Part shown: positions 15,505-26,837 of the stretch, one piece after another
Numbering within the stretch: the stretch's first letter is position 1
Layout: every line of letters starts with the position of its first letter
Assembly (NCBI RefSeq): GCF_000422745.1
Contig: NZ_AUGQ01000001.1
Span: 1-64,000 of the forward strand
DNA: 64,000 bases
Origin: Microbacterium gubbeenense DSM 15944
Lineage (GTDB): Bacteria; Actinomycetota; Actinomycetes; Actinomycetales; Microbacteriaceae
Reading direction: 5' to 3'
Position numbers and translations under genes: made by a program
Notes under the pieces: generated by a model
Seen by the model: the letters and a program-made list of their open reading frames with translations, nothing else
What the model was told of the DNA's origin: nothing
Database searches by the model: none

Positions 15505-15560
15505 TGACCGGGTGCGCCGGATCGTCTTCAGCGAGTCGTAAGACACGCCCGTTCGGGTGC

Positions 15561-15884
15561 TCAATCGTGGTGGAAGACCTCGGCGATCGGGAGCCACTGC
15601 TCTTCCTCCGGCGTGCCCGGCAGCCGGGTCTGCAGAGGCTCCTGAACCGACCACCATTTCTGCGTCGCGGGATCCGCGGCCATCTTCGCCATGTCGGCGT
15701 CGTAGTCGTCGCCGACGTACTCGAAGTACGAGAACAGGAGGTCGCCGTACCGAAAGATCGAGTAGTTGCGGATGTTGCAGTCGCTGATCGTCTGCAGCAC
15801 CTCCGGCCACACGGCGGCGTGATAGGCCTCGTACTCCTCGCGATGCTCCGCCGCGAGTCCGATGACTGATGCGATGCGCTTCAT
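15561..15884 (-). CDS. L-rhamnose mutarotase
   Basis: The 107-residue dimeric alpha/beta-barrel protein converts alpha- and beta-L-rhamnose. Family marks are the N-terminal KRIASVIGL, YEAYHAAVWPEVLQTI with the active-site His, the central NIRNYSIFRYGDLLFSYFEY and the C-terminal WW motif (QKWWSVQEPLQ). The length fits RhaM (about 104). No rhamnose catabolic or transport genes are nearby, so the partner pathway must be elsewhere or the substrate differs. It starts just downstream of the tRNA-Leu gene on the same strand. Confidence 0.88.
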   Translation of the reverse strand: MKRIASVIGLAAEHREEYEAYHAAVWPEVLQTISDCNIRNYSIFRYGDLLFSYFEYVGDDYDADMAKMAADPATQKWWSVQEPLQTRLPGTPEEEQWLPIAEVFHHD

Positions 15885-15912
15885 GGCTCTACTCTGCCAC
15901 GAAGACATATTG

Positions 15913-15995
15913 TGCCGGTGGTGGGATTCGAACCCACACGCCCTTGCGGACAACGCATTTTGAGTGCGTCGCGTCTACCGTTCCGCCACACCGGC
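15913..15995 (-). tRNA. tRNA-Leu (anticodon CAA)
   Basis: On the minus strand the acceptor stem GCCGGTG pairs with CACCGGC, followed by discriminator A. The anticodon loop CTCAAAA (anticodon CAA) sits on the stem ACGCA/TGCGT. The extended variable arm TGTCCGCAAGGGCG is class II, as expected for leucine, and the T arm reads GGGTTCGAATCCC. The CCA is not encoded. Confidence 0.95.
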
Positions 15996-16040
15996 CCAGA
16001 CGACAATCCTAGGGGATCGCCGTCCGCGTGCTGCGCCTTC

Positions 16041-17483
16041 CTACTTCTCGTAGGCGGGCGCGGCACCGTGGATCGCGTCGCCCACGCGGTGCACGCGCAG
16101 GTCGTTCGTCGATCCCGCGATTCCGGGAGGGGATCCCGAGATCACGATCACCTTGTCGCCGACGCGCGCGAGCTCGTTTCCGAGCAGGTACTCGTCGACC
16201 TGGAGGAACATGCGGTCGGTGTGCTCGACGAGCGGCACGATCGCGGAGCGGATCCCCCACGTCAGCTGCATGCGACGACGGGTCTCCTCCTCGATCGTGA
16301 ACGCGATCATCGGCCGCGCGGGGCGCAGGCGCGACATGCGACGAGCCGAGTCGCCCGTCTGCGTGAAGATGCACAGGAACTTCGCGTCGACGAAGTCGGC
16401 GACCTCGACGGCCGCAACCGTCAGCGCGCCGCCCTGGGTGCGCGGCTTCGTGGTGAGCGCATCGATCCGGTCGAGGCCGTGATCCTCGGTCGACTCGACG
16501 ATGCGAGCCATCGTCTGCACCGTGACGGTCGGATACTTGCCGACGCTCGTCTCGCCCGACAGCATGACCGCGTCGGCGCCGTCGAGCACCGCGTTGGCGA
16601 CGTCGCTCGTCTCGGCGCGCGTGGGCACGGGGCTCTGAATCATCGACTCGAGCATCTGCGTCGCGACGATGACGGGCTTGGCGAGGCGGCGGGCGATGCT
16701 GATCGCGTTCTTCTGCACGATCGGCACGGCCTCGAGCGGCAGCTCGACGCCGAGGTCGCCGCGCGCGACCATGATGCCGTCGAACGCCTCGACGATCTCC
16801 TCGAGAACGTCGACTGCCTGCGGCTTCTCGATCTTCGCGATGATCGGAACGCGGCGCTCCTCCTCCGCCATGATCACGTGGGCGCGCTGCACGTCCTTGG
16901 CGCTGCGGACGAACGACAGCGCGATGATGTCGGCTCCCTTGCGGAGCGCCCAACGCAGGTCGTTTTCATCCTTCTCGCTCAGCGCCGGCACGTTGACGGC
17001 GACGCCGGGCAGGTTGATGCCCTTGTTGTTGCTGACGGGGCCGCCCACGACGACCTCGGTCGTGACGACCGTGCCGTCGGTCTCGAGGACCCGGACGCGC
17101 ACCTTGCCGTCGTCGATCAGCAGGAAGTCACCGGGGGCGACATCGTCTGCGAGGCCCTTGTAGGTGGTGCCGACGAGCTCCTTCGTGCCCTCGACGTCCT
17201 CCATCGTGATCTTGAAGATGTCGCCCTCGGCGAGATCGTGGGGGCCGTTCGCGAACGTCGCGAGACGGATCTTCGGTCCCTGGAGATCGGCGAGGATCGC
17301 GACGGGGCGCCCCGCCTCCTCGGCCGCGCTGCGCACGTTCACGAAGTTCTGGTCGTGAACGGAGTAGTCGCCGTGGCTGAGATTGAATCGAGCGACGTCG
17401 AGACCCGCGTCGATCAGCTCCCGGACGGTTTCTTTGGTCGAGGTCGCCGGCCCGAGGGTCGCGACGATCTTGGCTCTTCTCAC
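16041..17483 (-). CDS. pyk: Pyruvate kinase
   Basis: The 480-residue glycolytic enzyme makes pyruvate and ATP from phosphoenolpyruvate and ADP. It shows RRAKIVATLGPA at the start, ARFNLSHGDY, the metal/substrate segment IIAKIEKPQAVDVLEEIVEAFDGIMVARGDLGVELP and the active-site MLESMIQSPVPTRAETSDVANAVLDGADAVMLSGETSVGKYP, then a C-terminal allosteric-site domain. The GTG at 17483 is chosen because GGAAGG lies 7 nt before it; an ATG at 17510 adds 9 residues without a good site. It is monocistronic, with the tRNA-Leu gene downstream. Confidence 0.96.
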   Translation of the reverse strand: MRRAKIVATLGPATSTKETVRELIDAGLDVARFNLSHGDYSVHDQNFVNVRSAAEEAGRPVAILADLQGPKIRLATFANGPHDLAEGDIFKITMEDVEGTKELVGTTYKGLADDVAPGDFLLIDDGKVRVRVLETDGTVVTTEVVVGGPVSNNKGINLPGVAVNVPALSEKDENDLRWALRKGADIIALSFVRSAKDVQRAHVIMAEEERRVPIIAKIEKPQAVDVLEEIVEAFDGIMVARGDLGVELPLEAVPIVQKNAISIARRLAKPVIVATQMLESMIQSPVPTRAETSDVANAVLDGADAVMLSGETSVGKYPTVTVQTMARIVESTEDHGLDRIDALTTKPRTQGGALTVAAVEVADFVDAKFLCIFTQTGDSARRMSRLRPARPMIAFTIEEETRRRMQLTWGIRSAIVPLVEHTDRMFLQVDEYLLGNELARVGDKVIVISGSPPGIAGSTNDLRVHRVGDAIHGAAPAYEK

Positions 17484-17612
17484 AAAATTGCCTTCCGCAC
17501 TGCTGGGCATGCCTGCCCGTGGCTATGGAGATGCGTTCCGCCGAATGCATGCGACACCGCACGTGCCGCCGCTCGGAATCCTGCTTGAACGCTCTGTTCA
17601 GACTACTCGCTT

Positions 17613-17642
17613 CGGGGGCCGACCTCGAAGCACCGGCCCCCG
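17613..17642 (-). terminator. Hairpin downstream of gltD
   Basis: CGGGGGCCG pairs with CGGCCCCCG around a 12-nt loop, beginning 6 nt after the gltD stop. There is no U-run, so it may be a processing or weak termination structure. The remaining bases 17484-17612 hold the pyk upstream region with no clear promoter motif. Confidence 0.55.
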
Positions 17643-17648
17643 ACGCGG

Positions 17649-19106
17649 TCACACGTGCATTCCGACGTCGGTCGGACGCACGGGTGCGGGCAGGAGAGTC
17701 TCGCCCATCAGGTGCTCATCGACGCGCGCGGCGGCCGAGCGGCCCTCCGCGATCGCCCAGACGATGAGCGACTGGCCGCGCCCGGCGTCGCCCGCGACGA
17801 AAACGCCCGGCTGTGAGGTCTCGTAGCGGTCATCGCGGTCGATCGCGCCGCGATCCGTGAAGCGCATGCCGAGCTGGTCCTCGAGGCTGTCGCGCTCGGG
17901 TCCGGTGAACCCCATCGCGATCAGCACCAGGTCCGCGGGGATCTCGTGCTCCGTGCCGGCCTTCGGCACGCGCCGGTCGCCGACGTACTCGGTCTCCGCG
18001 ACGCGCAGCGCCGTGACGCGGCCCGCGTCGTCGCCGACGAACTCGACCGTCGAGGCGAGGAACCGGCGTTCGCCGCCCTCCTCGTGCGCGCTCGAGACCT
18101 CGAACACCGTCGGATCGGTCGGCCACGGCTGGTGATCCGGGCGCGTGTCCCCCGGGCGTCGGCCGATCGCGAGGTTCGTCACACTCGCGGCGCCCTGACG
18201 GTGCGCCGTGCCGATGCAGTCGGCGCCCGTGTCGCCGCCGCCGATGACGACGACGTGCTTGCCGGCCGCGGAGATCTGCGACCGCACATCGTCGCCGGCG
18301 ACCACACGGTTGGACTCGACGAGATAGTCCATGGCGACATGGATCCCGCCCAGGTCGTGCCCGGGCAGCGAGAGCTCGCGCGGCACGGTTGCGCCGGTCG
18401 CGATCACGACGGCGTCGTAGCGCTGCCGCAGCTCCTCCCAGCCGATGTCCGTGCCGATCACGACGCCGGGGCGGAAGCGCGTTCCCTCGGCGCGCATCTG
18501 CTCGAGACGCTGGTCGAGGGTGACCTTCTCCATCTTGAAGTCGGGGATCCCGTACCGCGCGAGCCCGCCGATGCGGTCGTCGCGCTCGTACACGGCGACC
18601 GTGTGCCCCGCGCGCGTGAGCTGCTGCGCGGCGGCGAGGCCCGCCGGGCCGGATCCGACGATCGCGACCGTCTTGCCGGTGAGGCGCGTCGGCGGCTTCG
18701 GCTCGACCCAGCCCTTCTCCATCGCTTCGTCGATGATCGAGACCTCGACCTGCTTGATCGTCACGGCGGGCTGGTTGATGCCCAGCACGCAGGCGCTCTC
18801 GCAGGGCGCGGGGCACAGGCGACCGGTGAGCTCCGGGAAGTTGTTGGTCGCGTGCAGCCGCTCGATCGCGGCGTGCCCCTCGCCCCGCCGGACGAGGTCG
18901 TTCCACTCCGGGATGAGGTTGCCGAGAGGGCACCCCTGGTGGCAGAACGGCACGCCGCAGTCCATGCAGCGCCCGGCCTGCCGGGTGAGCATGCCCGAGT
19001 CGCGCTTCTCGTAGACCTCGGCGAAGTCCATGATGCGCACCGGCACAGGGCGCTTCGCGGGAAACTCGCGCTCGGTGACGGTCAGAAAACCACGGGGATC
19101 AGCCAC
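17649..19106 (-). CDS. gltD: Glutamate synthase (NADPH) small subunit
   Basis: The 485-residue FAD- and iron-sulfur-containing subunit passes electrons from NADPH to the large subunit. The N-terminal cluster ligands are in [22 protein letters not shown] and [13 protein letters not shown]. The FAD-binding [13 protein letters not shown] and the NADPH-binding [13 protein letters not shown] follow, and a C-terminal [19 protein letters not shown] closes the FAD site. It begins 8 nt inside the end of gltB, so the two are translationally coupled. A GC-rich hairpin follows. Confidence 0.97.
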   Translation of the reverse strand: MADPRGFLTVTEREFPAKRPVPVRIMDFAEVYEKRDSGMLTRQAGRCMDCGVPFCHQGCPLGNLIPEWNDLVRRGEGHAAIERLHATNNFPELTGRLCPAPCESACVLGINQPAVTIKQVEVSIIDEAMEKGWVEPKPPTRLTGKTVAIVGSGPAGLAAAQQLTRAGHTVAVYERDDRIGGLARYGIPDFKMEKVTLDQRLEQMRAEGTRFRPGVVIGTDIGWEELRQRYDAVVIATGATVPRELSLPGHDLGGIHVAMDYLVESNRVVAGDDVRSQISAAGKHVVVIGGGDTGADCIGTAHRQGAASVTNLAIGRRPGDTRPDHQPWPTDPTVFEVSSAHEEGGERRFLASTVEFVGDDAGRVTALRVAETEYVGDRRVPKAGTEHEIPADLVLIAMGFTGPERDSLEDQLGMRFTDRGAIDRDDRYETSQPGVFVAGDAGRGQSLIVWAIAEGRSAAARVDEHLMGETLLPAPVRPTDVGMHV

Positions 19107-22100
19107 GGGTCACCTCCAGGATACGGTTCCAGACGACGTCGCCGTCGAGATCCAGCCCCTCGTCGGACGCGTCTTGACGCGCCTTCTGCACGGCGGCGTA
19201 GTCGCGCGGGAGCACACGGACGAATCGCCCCGACTCCGCCGTGAAGTCGGCGAGCAGCGCGCGGGCCCTGTCGGACCCCGTCTCGGTGAGGTGCCGCTCG
19301 AGGACATCGCGGAGGATCTCGAGATCGGCCGAGTCGAGCACCGACAGCGTCAGCTCGCCCGAGGCGAGCGCCTGGGCGTTGACGTGGGACTCGTCGAGGC
19401 CATACACGTATGCCGTGCCGCCTGACATACCGGCGCCGAGGTTGCGGCCGGTCTCCCCCAGGATCACCGCCAGGCCGCCGGTCATGTACTCAAGCGCGTG
19501 GTCGCCCGCGCCCTCGACGACCGCGGTGGCGCCGGAGTTGCGCACCAGGAACCGCTCGCCGACGGTGCCGGAGAGGAACATCGATCCCTGGGTCGCGCCG
19601 TAGCCGACGACGTTGCCCGCGATGACGTTCTCGTCGGCCCGGAAGCTCGCGCCGTGCGGCGGTCGCACGACGATGCTGCCGCCCGAGAGCCCCTTGCCGA
19701 CGTAGTCGTTCGCGTCGCCCGTGAGGGAGAGCGAGATTCCGCCCGGGAGGAACGCGCCGAACGACTGCCCGGACGACCCCGTGAGGTTCACCTGGATCCG
19801 GCCGTTCGTCATGCCGTGCTCGCCGTGCGCCTTCGTGACCTCGTGTCCGAGCATCGTTCCCACCGCGCGGGCGGTGTTGCGCACGGGCAGGTCGATCTCG
19901 ACCTCGCCCCCCGAATCGATGACCTCGCGCGAGGCGTCGATCAGCGCGACGTCGAAATGCTCTTCAATGCCGTGATCCTGCGCGCGGGCGTGCGAGCGGG
20001 GCGCGTCGTCAGAGGCGCCCATGTCGTGCAGGATCGGCGTCAGGTCGAGCCCGTCCGCCTTCCAGTGCGAGATCGCGGCGTTCACGTCGAGGGCGTCGAC
20101 GCGGCCCACGGCCTCATCGATCGACCGGAATCCGAGCTCGGCGAGGTACTCGCGCACCTCCTGCGCGATGAATCGCATGAAGTTGACGACGTACTCGGCC
20201 TTGCCGCTGAACCGCTCACGGAGCACCGGGTTCTGCGTCGCGACGCCGACCGGGCACGTGTCGAGGTGGCACACGCGCATCATGATGCAGCCCTCCACGA
20301 CCAGCGGGGCTGTGGCGAAGCCGAACTCCTCGGCGCCCAGCAGGGCGGCGATCATCACGTCTCGACCCGTCTTCAGCTGGCCGTCGGCCTGCACCACGAC
20401 GCGGTCGCGCATGCCGTTGATCATGAGCGTCTGCTGCGTCTCGGCGAGGCCGAGCTCCCACGGGGTTCCCGCGTGCTTCAAGGAGTTCAGCGGGCTCGCG
20501 CCCGTGCCTCCGTCGTGCCCCGAGATCAGGATCACGTCCGAGAGAGCCTTGGCGACGCCGGCCGCGACCGCGCCGATGCCCGACTGGCTGACGAGCTTCG
20601 TGTGGATCCGCGCCCGCGGGTTCGCGCGCTTCAGGTCGAAGATGAGCTGCTTGAGATCCTCGATCGAGTAGATGTCGTGGTGCGGCGGCGGCGAGATGAG
20701 CCCGACGCCCGGCGTGGAATGGCGCGTGCGCGCCACCCACGGATACACCTTGCCAGGAGGCAGCTGCCCGCCCTCGCCCGGCTTCGCGCCTTGCGCGAGC
20801 TTGATCTGGATGTCATCGGCGTGCGTGAGATACATGCTCGTGACGCCGAAACGACCCGAGGCCACCTGCTTGACGGCGCTGCGTCGCTCGGGGTCGAGGA
20901 GCCGATCGACATCCTCGCCGCCCTCGCCCGTGTTCGACTTCCCGCCCAGCTGGTTCATCGCGATCGCGAGTGTCTCGTGGGCCTCGCGCGAGATGGATCC
21001 GTAGCTCATCGCGCCCGTCGAGAACCGCTTCACGATGCTCGCGACGGGCTCGACCTCGTCGAGCGGCACGGGCGCGCGCTGACCTATCTTGAACGCGAAC
21101 AGCCCGCGCAGCGTCTTGAGCTCCGACGCCTGGTCATCGACGAGCTTCGTGTACTGCCGGAAGACGTCGTAGCTGCCCGTGCGCGTCGAGTGCTGCAGCC
21201 GGAACACCGTCTCAGGGTTGAACAGGTGCGGTGCGCCGTCGCGGCGCCACTGATACTCGCCGCCCGTCCAGAGGCGCTCGTGCGCGAGCGGCGCACGGTC
21301 GGTCGGGTACGCGAAGGCGTGACGCGCGGCCGTCTCGGCGGCGATCACGTCGAGGCCGATGCCGCCGATCTTGGTCTCCGTGCCGGTGAAGTGCTTCTCC
21401 ACGAGCGCGGGAGACAGGCCGACGGCCTCGAACACCTGCGCGCCGGCGTACGACGAGACGGTGGAGATGCCGATCTTCGACATGATCTTCAGCACGCCCT
21501 TGCCGAGCGCGTAGATCAGGTTCTTGACGGCCCGCTCCGGCTCGATGCCCGTGGCCTCGCCCGAGCGCACGAGCTGCTCCGCGGATTCCATCGCGAGATA
21601 GGGGTTCACGGCGCTCGCGCCGAAGCCGAGCAGCGTCGCCACGTGGTGCACCTCGCGCACATCGCCCGCCTCGGCCACGAGACCGACCATCATGCGGGTC
21701 TCCTGGCGGATCAGGTGGTGATGCACCGCGGAGACGGCGAGCAGGGACGGGATCGGTGCGAGCTCCTGATCCGAGTCGCGGTCGCTGATGACGATGAGGT
21801 TCGCGCCCTGCGCGATCGCGCGGTCGGCCTCGCGGCACATCTGATCGAGCCGCTTCTGCATGCCCTTCGCGCCCGCCGACACGCGGTACAGCGCCGAGAT
21901 CGTGACGGCCTCGTGCCGCGAGTTCGTGCGCCCGATGTGCTGGATCTTCGCGAGCTCATCATTGTCGATCACGGGGAAGTCCAGCGCGACGAGTCGGGCG
22001 TGCTCCGGCCCCCAGGTGAGCAGGTTGTTGCCGCCGCCGAGCGTCATCTTGAGGCTCGTGACGACCTCTTCGCGGATCGAGTCGAGCGGCGGGTTGGTCA

Positions 22101-23673
22101 CCTGCGCGAATTGCTGCACGAAGTAGTCGAACAGCAGGCGCGGTCGGCCGCTGAGCACTGCGATCGGCGCGTCGGATCCCATCGCGCCGAGCGGCTCGGC
22201 GCCCGTGCGCCCCATCGGGGCGATGAGGATCCTGAGCTCTTCTTCCGTGTAGCCGAACGTGCGCTGGCGGCGACGGATCGACGTGACCGGGTGCACGAGG
22301 TGCTCGCGCTCGGGCATATCGGCGAGGCGCACGATGCCCTCGTCGAGCCAGTCGCGCCACGGAGCGCTCGTCGCGACCTGCTGCTTGATCTCCTCGTCGG
22401 AGATGATGCGGCCTTCGTTCGTGTCGACGACGAAGAGCGCGCCGGGACGCAGGCGCCCGCGTCGCGCGATGCGCTCGGGCGGGAACTCGAGGATGCCCGT
22501 CTCGGATCCGGCCACGATGAGGCCGTCCGTCGTCATCGTCCACCGGCCCGGGCGCAGTCCGTTGCGATCGAGCGTGGCGACGACCTGGGATCCGTCGGTT
22601 GCGATGAGCGCCGCGGGCCCGTCCCACGGCTCCATCTGTCCCGCGTTGTAGTCGTAGAAGCTGCGCAGGTCGGGGTCGAGGTCGGGCTTGTTCTCGTAGG
22701 CCTCCGGCACCATCATCATCATGACGTGCGCCAGGCTGCGGCCCGTCAGCTCGAGCAGTTCGAGTGCCTCGTCGAACGAGGCGGAATCGCTCTCGCCGTC
22801 GGAGCAGATCGGCAGGAGCGGCTCGATGTCGCCGAGCAGCTCGCTCGCGAGCTGCGACTGGCGGGCGCGCATCCAGTTGCGATTGCCGCTGATGGTGTTG
22901 ATCTCGCCGTTGTGCGCCATCATGCGCAGCGGCTGCGCGAGCGGCCACGACGGGAACGTGTTGGTCGAATAGCGCGAGTGCACGATGGCCAGCTCGGACG
23001 CGAAGCGCTCGTCGCGCAGATCGAGGTAGAACGGCTCGAGCTGCAGGGTGGTGACCATGCCCTTGTACCCGATGGTGCGGGCGGACATGGTGACGAAGTA
23101 GGCGCCCGCCTCGTGCTGGGCGCGCTTGCGCAGGCGGTACGCGCGGCGGTCGAGATCGACGCCGCGGAGCGGATCGACGTGCCCGGCTTGGGCGCTCGCG
23201 ACGAACAGCTGCTCGATGGCGGGCTGGGCCTCCCGTGCGAGGCGTCCGAGGTGCGCCGGATCCACCGGCACCTCGCGCCATCCGAGCACGTGGAGATTCT
23301 CTGTCGCGGCGATCCGTTCGATCTGCCGCTTCTGCTTCTCCCGTTCGAGACGAACGGTGGGAAGGAATGCGATGCCGGCCGCATACTCGCCGGCGGGAGG
23401 AAGGTCGAAAGAGAGTTCTTCGCGGAAGAACGCATCGGGCATCTGGATCAGGATGCCCGCGCCGTCGCCCGTTCCCGAGTCGGATCCGACGGCACCGCGG
23501 TGTTCGAGGTTGCGCAGCGCCTCGAGCGCGAGGGACACGATGTCGTGGCCCGGCTCTCCGCGGAGCGTGGCGACCATGGCGAGGCCGCAGGCGTCCTTCT
23601 CGAAACGCGGGTTGTACATCCCCTGCTGCGGAGGATACGCCCCGCTCGCGCCGTAGGGAGGCTGAAAGTACAT
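19099..23673 (-). CDS. gltB: Glutamate synthase (NADPH) large subunit
   Basis: The 1524-residue subunit transfers the amide of glutamine to 2-oxoglutarate. A short propeptide ends before the N-terminal nucleophile in [12 protein letters not shown] (Cys29). The amidotransferase domain, central domain, FMN-binding synthase domain ([24 protein letters not shown]) and the C-terminal beta-helix ([19 protein letters not shown]) follow in order. The 3Fe-4S ligands lie in [22 protein letters not shown] ribosome-binding site precedes the ATG. It forms the gltBD unit for ammonia assimilation; 117 bp separate it from lgt upstream. Confidence 0.98.
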   Translation of the reverse strand: MYFQPPYGASGAYPPQQGMYNPRFEKDACGLAMVATLRGEPGHDIVSLALEALRNLEHRGAVGSDSGTGDGAGILIQMPDAFFREELSFDLPPAGEYAAGIAFLPTVRLEREKQKRQIERIAATENLHVLGWREVPVDPAHLGRLAREAQPAIEQLFVASAQAGHVDPLRGVDLDRRAYRLRKRAQHEAGAYFVTMSARTIGYKGMVTTLQLEPFYLDLRDERFASELAIVHSRYSTNTFPSWPLAQPLRMMAHNGEINTISGNRNWMRARQSQLASELLGDIEPLLPICSDGESDSASFDEALELLELTGRSLAHVMMMMVPEAYENKPDLDPDLRSFYDYNAGQMEPWDGPAALIATDGSQVVATLDRNGLRPGRWTMTTDGLIVAGSETGILEFPPERIARRGRLRPGALFVVDTNEGRIISDEEIKQQVATSAPWRDWLDEGIVRLADMPEREHLVHPVTSIRRRQRTFGYTEEELRILIAPMGRTGAEPLGAMGSDAPIAVLSGRPRLLFDYFVQQFAQVTNPPLDSIREEVVTSLKMTLGGGNNLLTWGPEHARLVALDFPVIDNDELAKIQHIGRTNSRHEAVTISALYRVSAGAKGMQKRLDQMCREADRAIAQGANLIVISDRDSDQELAPIPSLLAVSAVHHHLIRQETRMMVGLVAEAGDVREVHHVATLLGFGASAVNPYLAMESAEQLVRSGEATGIEPERAVKNLIYALGKGVLKIMSKIGISTVSSYAGAQVFEAVGLSPALVEKHFTGTETKIGGIGLDVIAAETAARHAFAYPTDRAPLAHERLWTGGEYQWRRDGAPHLFNPETVFRLQHSTRTGSYDVFRQYTKLVDDQASELKTLRGLFAFKIGQRAPVPLDEVEPVASIVKRFSTGAMSYGSISREAHETLAIAMNQLGGKSNTGEGGEDVDRLLDPERRSAVKQVASGRFGVTSMYLTHADDIQIKLAQGAKPGEGGQLPPGKVYPWVARTRHSTPGVGLISPPPHHDIYSIEDLKQLIFDLKRANPRARIHTKLVSQSGIGAVAAGVAKALSDVILISGHDGGTGASPLNSLKHAGTPWELGLAETQQTLMINGMRDRVVVQADGQLKTGRDVMIAALLGAEEFGFATAPLVVEGCIMMRVCHLDTCPVGVATQNPVLRERFSGKAEYVVNFMRFIAQEVREYLAELGFRSIDEAVGRVDALDVNAAISHWKADGLDLTPILHDMGASDDAPRSHARAQDHGIEEHFDVALIDASREVIDSGGEVEIDLPVRNTARAVGTMLGHEVTKAHGEHGMTNGRIQVNLTGSSGQSFGAFLPGGISLSLTGDANDYVGKGLSGGSIVVRPPHGASFRADENVIAGNVVGYGATQGSMFLSGTVGERFLVRNSGATAVVEGAGDHALEYMTGGLAVILGETGRNLGAGMSGGTAYVYGLDESHVNAQALASGELTLSVLDSADLEILRDVLERHLTETGSDRARALLADFTAESGRFVRVLPRDYAAVQKARQDASDEGLDLDGDVVWNRILEVTRG

Positions 23674-23790
23674 GGCTTCATCCTTCGATCAGAGGTCACG
23701 AGCATCGCCGGGCAGTACGCCCGCAACGGCCGCGCGTCGCGCGACCTGTCTCGTGCCCCTTCCGAAGGAGCAGCAGAGCTTTCTAGATCG

Positions 23791-24795
23791 TCACGACGCC
23801 GCTTGTGGCGACGGCTGAGCGGGCTCGTCGGTGACCGCGGGGTCGCTGACGTCGACGAACTCGTGTTCCGATTCTACGGCGGCTGCGTTACGAAGATGTT
23901 TCGGCGTGTACGGGCTCGGCTCCGTGCCGTGGTGGTGCTTCGCCTGCACGATGAGCACGACGATTCCGAGGATCACGGCCGCGAGGGCCGCCCACACGTT
24001 GGTGCGCAGGCCGAGGAACACGTCGCTCGGGTCGATGCGGATCGACTCCCAGACCACGCGTCCGGCGCCGTACCAGATGAGGTAGACCGCGAGCAGGCGC
24101 CCCCACTGCATAGTGGCGCGGCGACCGAGCCAGACGAGCACGATGGCGCCGAGCACGTTCCACACGACCTCATAGAGGAAGGTGGGGTGGAACAGAGTGC
24201 CCTCGGGAAGGCCCGCCGGGATTGAGGAGTTGTCGGCATCGATCTCGAGGCCCCACGGCAGGTCGGTGGGCAGCCCGAAGAGCTCCTGGTTGAACCAGTT
24301 GCCGAACCGTCCGAACGCCTGCGCGAGGATCAGGCCGGGCGCGAGCGCATCGGCGAACGCCGTGAAGCGGATCCCCGCCCAGCGGCAGCCGATCCACGCG
24401 CCGAGCGCGCCTCCCAGCAGCGCGCCGAAGATGGCGATGCCGCCGTCCCAGATGTTCCAGATCGCATCCTGCTGGGTCGGATTCCACCACTCGCGGTCGC
24501 CGCTGAAGTAGAAGCCCCAGTGGGTGAGCACGTGGTACGCCCTCGCGCCGATGAACGCCAGGATCACCGCGGGCAGCGCGATGTCGATCACGACCCACGA
24601 CTCGGCCCCGCGCTTGGTGAGGCGTCGGTTCGTGATGATGGCCGCCACGACGATGCCGAGCAGGATGCACAGCGCGTAGTAGTGGATCGTGAACGGTCCG
24701 AACGTGAGACCGAAGATCGTCCACTCGCTTCCGAAGGAGAACGACGAGATCGGCGGGCTCGGAATGCTCGCGGGGAGCGCAGGGAATGACAGCAT
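23791..24795 (-). CDS. lgt: Prolipoprotein diacylglyceryl transferase
   Basis: This 334-residue polytopic membrane enzyme attaches diacylglycerol to the lipobox Cys of prolipoproteins, such as the binding protein at 2298. The signature GRFGNWFNQELFGLPTD and the RAYHVLTHW segment are present, with seven or so membrane helices. An extra acidic cytosolic tail of about 50 residues follows the last helix, as in other actinobacteria. The gene follows trpA, a common actinobacterial arrangement, but a TAGACT box 9 nt before its ATG suggests its own promoter. Confidence 0.95.
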   Translation of the reverse strand: MLSFPALPASIPSPPISSFSFGSEWTIFGLTFGPFTIHYYALCILLGIVVAAIITNRRLTKRGAESWVVIDIALPAVILAFIGARAYHVLTHWGFYFSGDREWWNPTQQDAIWNIWDGGIAIFGALLGGALGAWIGCRWAGIRFTAFADALAPGLILAQAFGRFGNWFNQELFGLPTDLPWGLEIDADNSSIPAGLPEGTLFHPTFLYEVVWNVLGAIVLVWLGRRATMQWGRLLAVYLIWYGAGRVVWESIRIDPSDVFLGLRTNVWAALAAVILGIVVLIVQAKHHHGTEPSPYTPKHLRNAAAVESEHEFVDVSDPAVTDEPAQPSPQAAS

Positions 24796-24843
24796 GATGG
24801 GAGAAGTCTAGAGCTTTCTCTGATGTTCGACGTGGGAGGAGGT

Positions 24844-25629
24844 TCAGCGGCGCGTGCCGGAGGAGAGTTCGCGCGCCTTCGACGCCAGACCCGCGACTCC
24901 CCCGTCGCGCAGGGCTTGAACGAGCGCGGTCCCGACGATCGCGCCGTCGGCGTACTCGGCGATGCTCGCCACGTGCTCGGCGGTCGTGACGCCGATGCCG
25001 ACGCACGCGCGCTTCGTGCCGGCAGCGCGCAGCCGCTCGACGAGTCGCTGGGCGGCTGCATCGAGCGACGCGCGCTCGCCGGTGATCCCCATGGTGGAGA
25101 CGGTGTAGACGAAGCCCGACGAGTTCTGAGACACGAGCGCGAGGCGCTCGTCGGTGGAGCTCGGCGCCGCGAGGAAGACGCGATCGAGGCCGTGCGCGTC
25201 GGACGCGCGGATCCATTCCTCCGCCGCGTCGGGGGTGATGTCGGGCGTGATGATGCCCGCTCCCCCGGCCGCTGCGAGATCGGCCGCGTAGCGTTCGACG
25301 CCGTACTGCACGATGAGGTTCCAGTAGCTCATCACGAGCACCGGGACGTCGGTTCGCGCGGCGACCTCCCGGATCACCGTGAACAGGTCGGCAGTCCGGA
25401 AACCGGCCTCGAGGGCGATGTTGGTCGCCTCCTGGATCACCGGACCGTCCATGACGGGGTCGCTGTAGGGCGGGCCGAGCTCGATGACGTCGGCGCCGTT
25501 CTCCGCGAGCGCGACGGCAGCCTCGATGGAGGTGGGGAGGTCAGGGTATCCGGCCGGCAGATAGCCGACGAACGCGGCGCGGCCGTCTGCTGCCGCGAGA
25601 TCGATCGCCTGCTCGACACGCGAGGTCAC
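24844..25629 (-). CDS. trpA: Tryptophan synthase alpha subunit
   Basis: The 261-residue TIM barrel cleaves indole-3-glycerol phosphate and channels indole to TrpB. The catalytic Glu and Asp are in [16 protein letters not shown]; the GYLPAGYPD strand and the phosphate-binding GIGVTTAEH are also seen. The start overlaps the trpB stop by 4 nt, as expected for coupled expression of the two subunits. Confidence 0.96.
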   Translation of the reverse strand: MTSRVEQAIDLAAADGRAAFVGYLPAGYPDLPTSIEAAVALAENGADVIELGPPYSDPVMDGPVIQEATNIALEAGFRTADLFTVIREVAARTDVPVLVMSYWNLIVQYGVERYAADLAAAGGAGIITPDITPDAAEEWIRASDAHGLDRVFLAAPSSTDERLALVSQNSSGFVYTVSTMGITGERASLDAAAQRLVERLRAAGTKRACVGIGVTTAEHVASIAEYADGAIVGTALVQALRDGGVAGLASKARELSSGTRR

Positions 25630-26837
25630 GATGTCGCCTCCTCGTCGTCATACAGCCCGAAGTACGTCGCGGCCGTGTCCATGTCCTTGTCGCCTCGGCC
25701 CGACAGACACACGGCGATCGTCGCGTCGGGGCCGAGCTCGCGGCCGATGCGGATCGCGCCCGCGAGCGCGTGCGCGGACTCGATCGCGGGAATGATGCCC
25801 TCGGTCTGGGTCAGCAGCCGCATCGCCTGCATCGCCTCGTCGTCGGTGGCGGGGATGTAGGTGGCGCGACCGGTCGATGCGAGCCACGCGTGCTCGGGGC
25901 CGACGCCGGGATAGTCGAGGCCGGCCGAGATCGAGTGCGACTCGACCGTCTGCCCGTCCTCGTCCATCAGCACGAACGTGCGCGCGCCGTGCAGCACGCC
26001 GGGACGTCCGCGCTCGAGCGATGCGGCGTGCCGCTCGGTGTCGACGCCGTCGCCGGCCGCCTCGACGCCGTAGAGGCGCACCGATGCGTCATCGATGAAC
26101 GCGTCGAACATGCCGATGGCGTTGGATCCGCCGCCGACGCATGCGATCACCGCGTCAGGGAGGGCGCCGGTGCGCTCGAGGATCTGCGCGCGCGCCTCCT
26201 CCGAGATGACCTTCTGGAAGTCGCGCACGAGCGCCGGGAACGGATGCGGGCCCGCCGCCGTTCCGAAGATGTAATTGGTCGTCGTGACGCTCGCGACCCA
26301 GTCGCGCAGCGCCTCGTTGATGGCGTCCTTGAGCGTACGCGATCCGGTCTTCACGGCGACGACCTCGGCGCCGAGCATGCGCATGCGTGCCACGTTCGGC
26401 GCTTGCCGCTCAGTGTCGACCTCGCCCATGTAGATCGTGCAGTCCATGCCGAACAGCGCCGCCGCGGTCGCGGTCGCCACGCCGTGCTGGCCGGCGCCGG
26501 TCTCGGCGATCACCCGCGTCTTGCCGAGGCGCTTCGTGAGCAACGCCTGGCCCAGGACGTTGTTGATCTTGTGGCTGCCGGTGTGGTTGAGGTCCTCGCG
26601 CTTGAGGAGGATGCGTGCGCCGCCGGCGTGCTCGGCGAACCTCGGCACCTCGGTCACGGGCGAGGGACGCCCGGCGTAGTCGGTGAGGAGCCCCGCGAGC
26701 TCGGAGAGGAATGCCGGGTCGGACATCGCCTCGGAGTGCGCGAGCGTCAGCTCGTCGAGCGCCGCGATGAGCGATTCCGGCATGTAGCGGCCGCCGAACT
26801 CGCCGTAGGTGGGTCCGGGCTGATCGCGCAGGGACAT
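25626..26837 (-). CDS. trpB: Tryptophan synthase beta subunit
   Basis: The 403-residue PLP enzyme condenses indole with serine. The PLP lysine lies in [18 protein letters not shown]. The [17 protein letters not shown] segment and the phosphate-binding GGGSNAIG are present. The N-terminal [12 protein letters not shown] is typical of the TrpB1 type that complexes TrpA. The start codon overlaps the trpC stop (TGATG). Confidence 0.97.
   Translation of the reverse strand: MSLRDQPGPTYGEFGGRYMPESLIAALDELTLAHSEAMSDPAFLSELAGLLTDYAGRPSPVTEVPRFAEHAGGARILLKREDLNHTGSHKINNVLGQALLTKRLGKTRVIAETGAGQHGVATATAAALFGMDCTIYMGEVDTERQAPNVARMRMLGAEVVAVKTGSRTLKDAINEALRDWVASVTTTNYIFGTAAGPHPFPALVRDFQKVISEEARAQILERTGALPDAVIACVGGGSNAIGMFDAFIDDASVRLYGVEAAGDGVDTERHAASLERGRPGVLHGARTFVLMDEDGQTVESHSISAGLDYPGVGPEHAWLASTGRATYIPATDDEAMQAMRLLTQTEGIIPAIESAHALAGAIRIGRELGPDATIAVCLSGRGDKDMDTAATYFGLYDDEEATS

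Noticed and set aside
19498..24225. 1575-codon open frame opposite gltB and lgt
   Set aside because: Same antisense artefact. No motif is recognisable and the opposite strand holds intact gltB.
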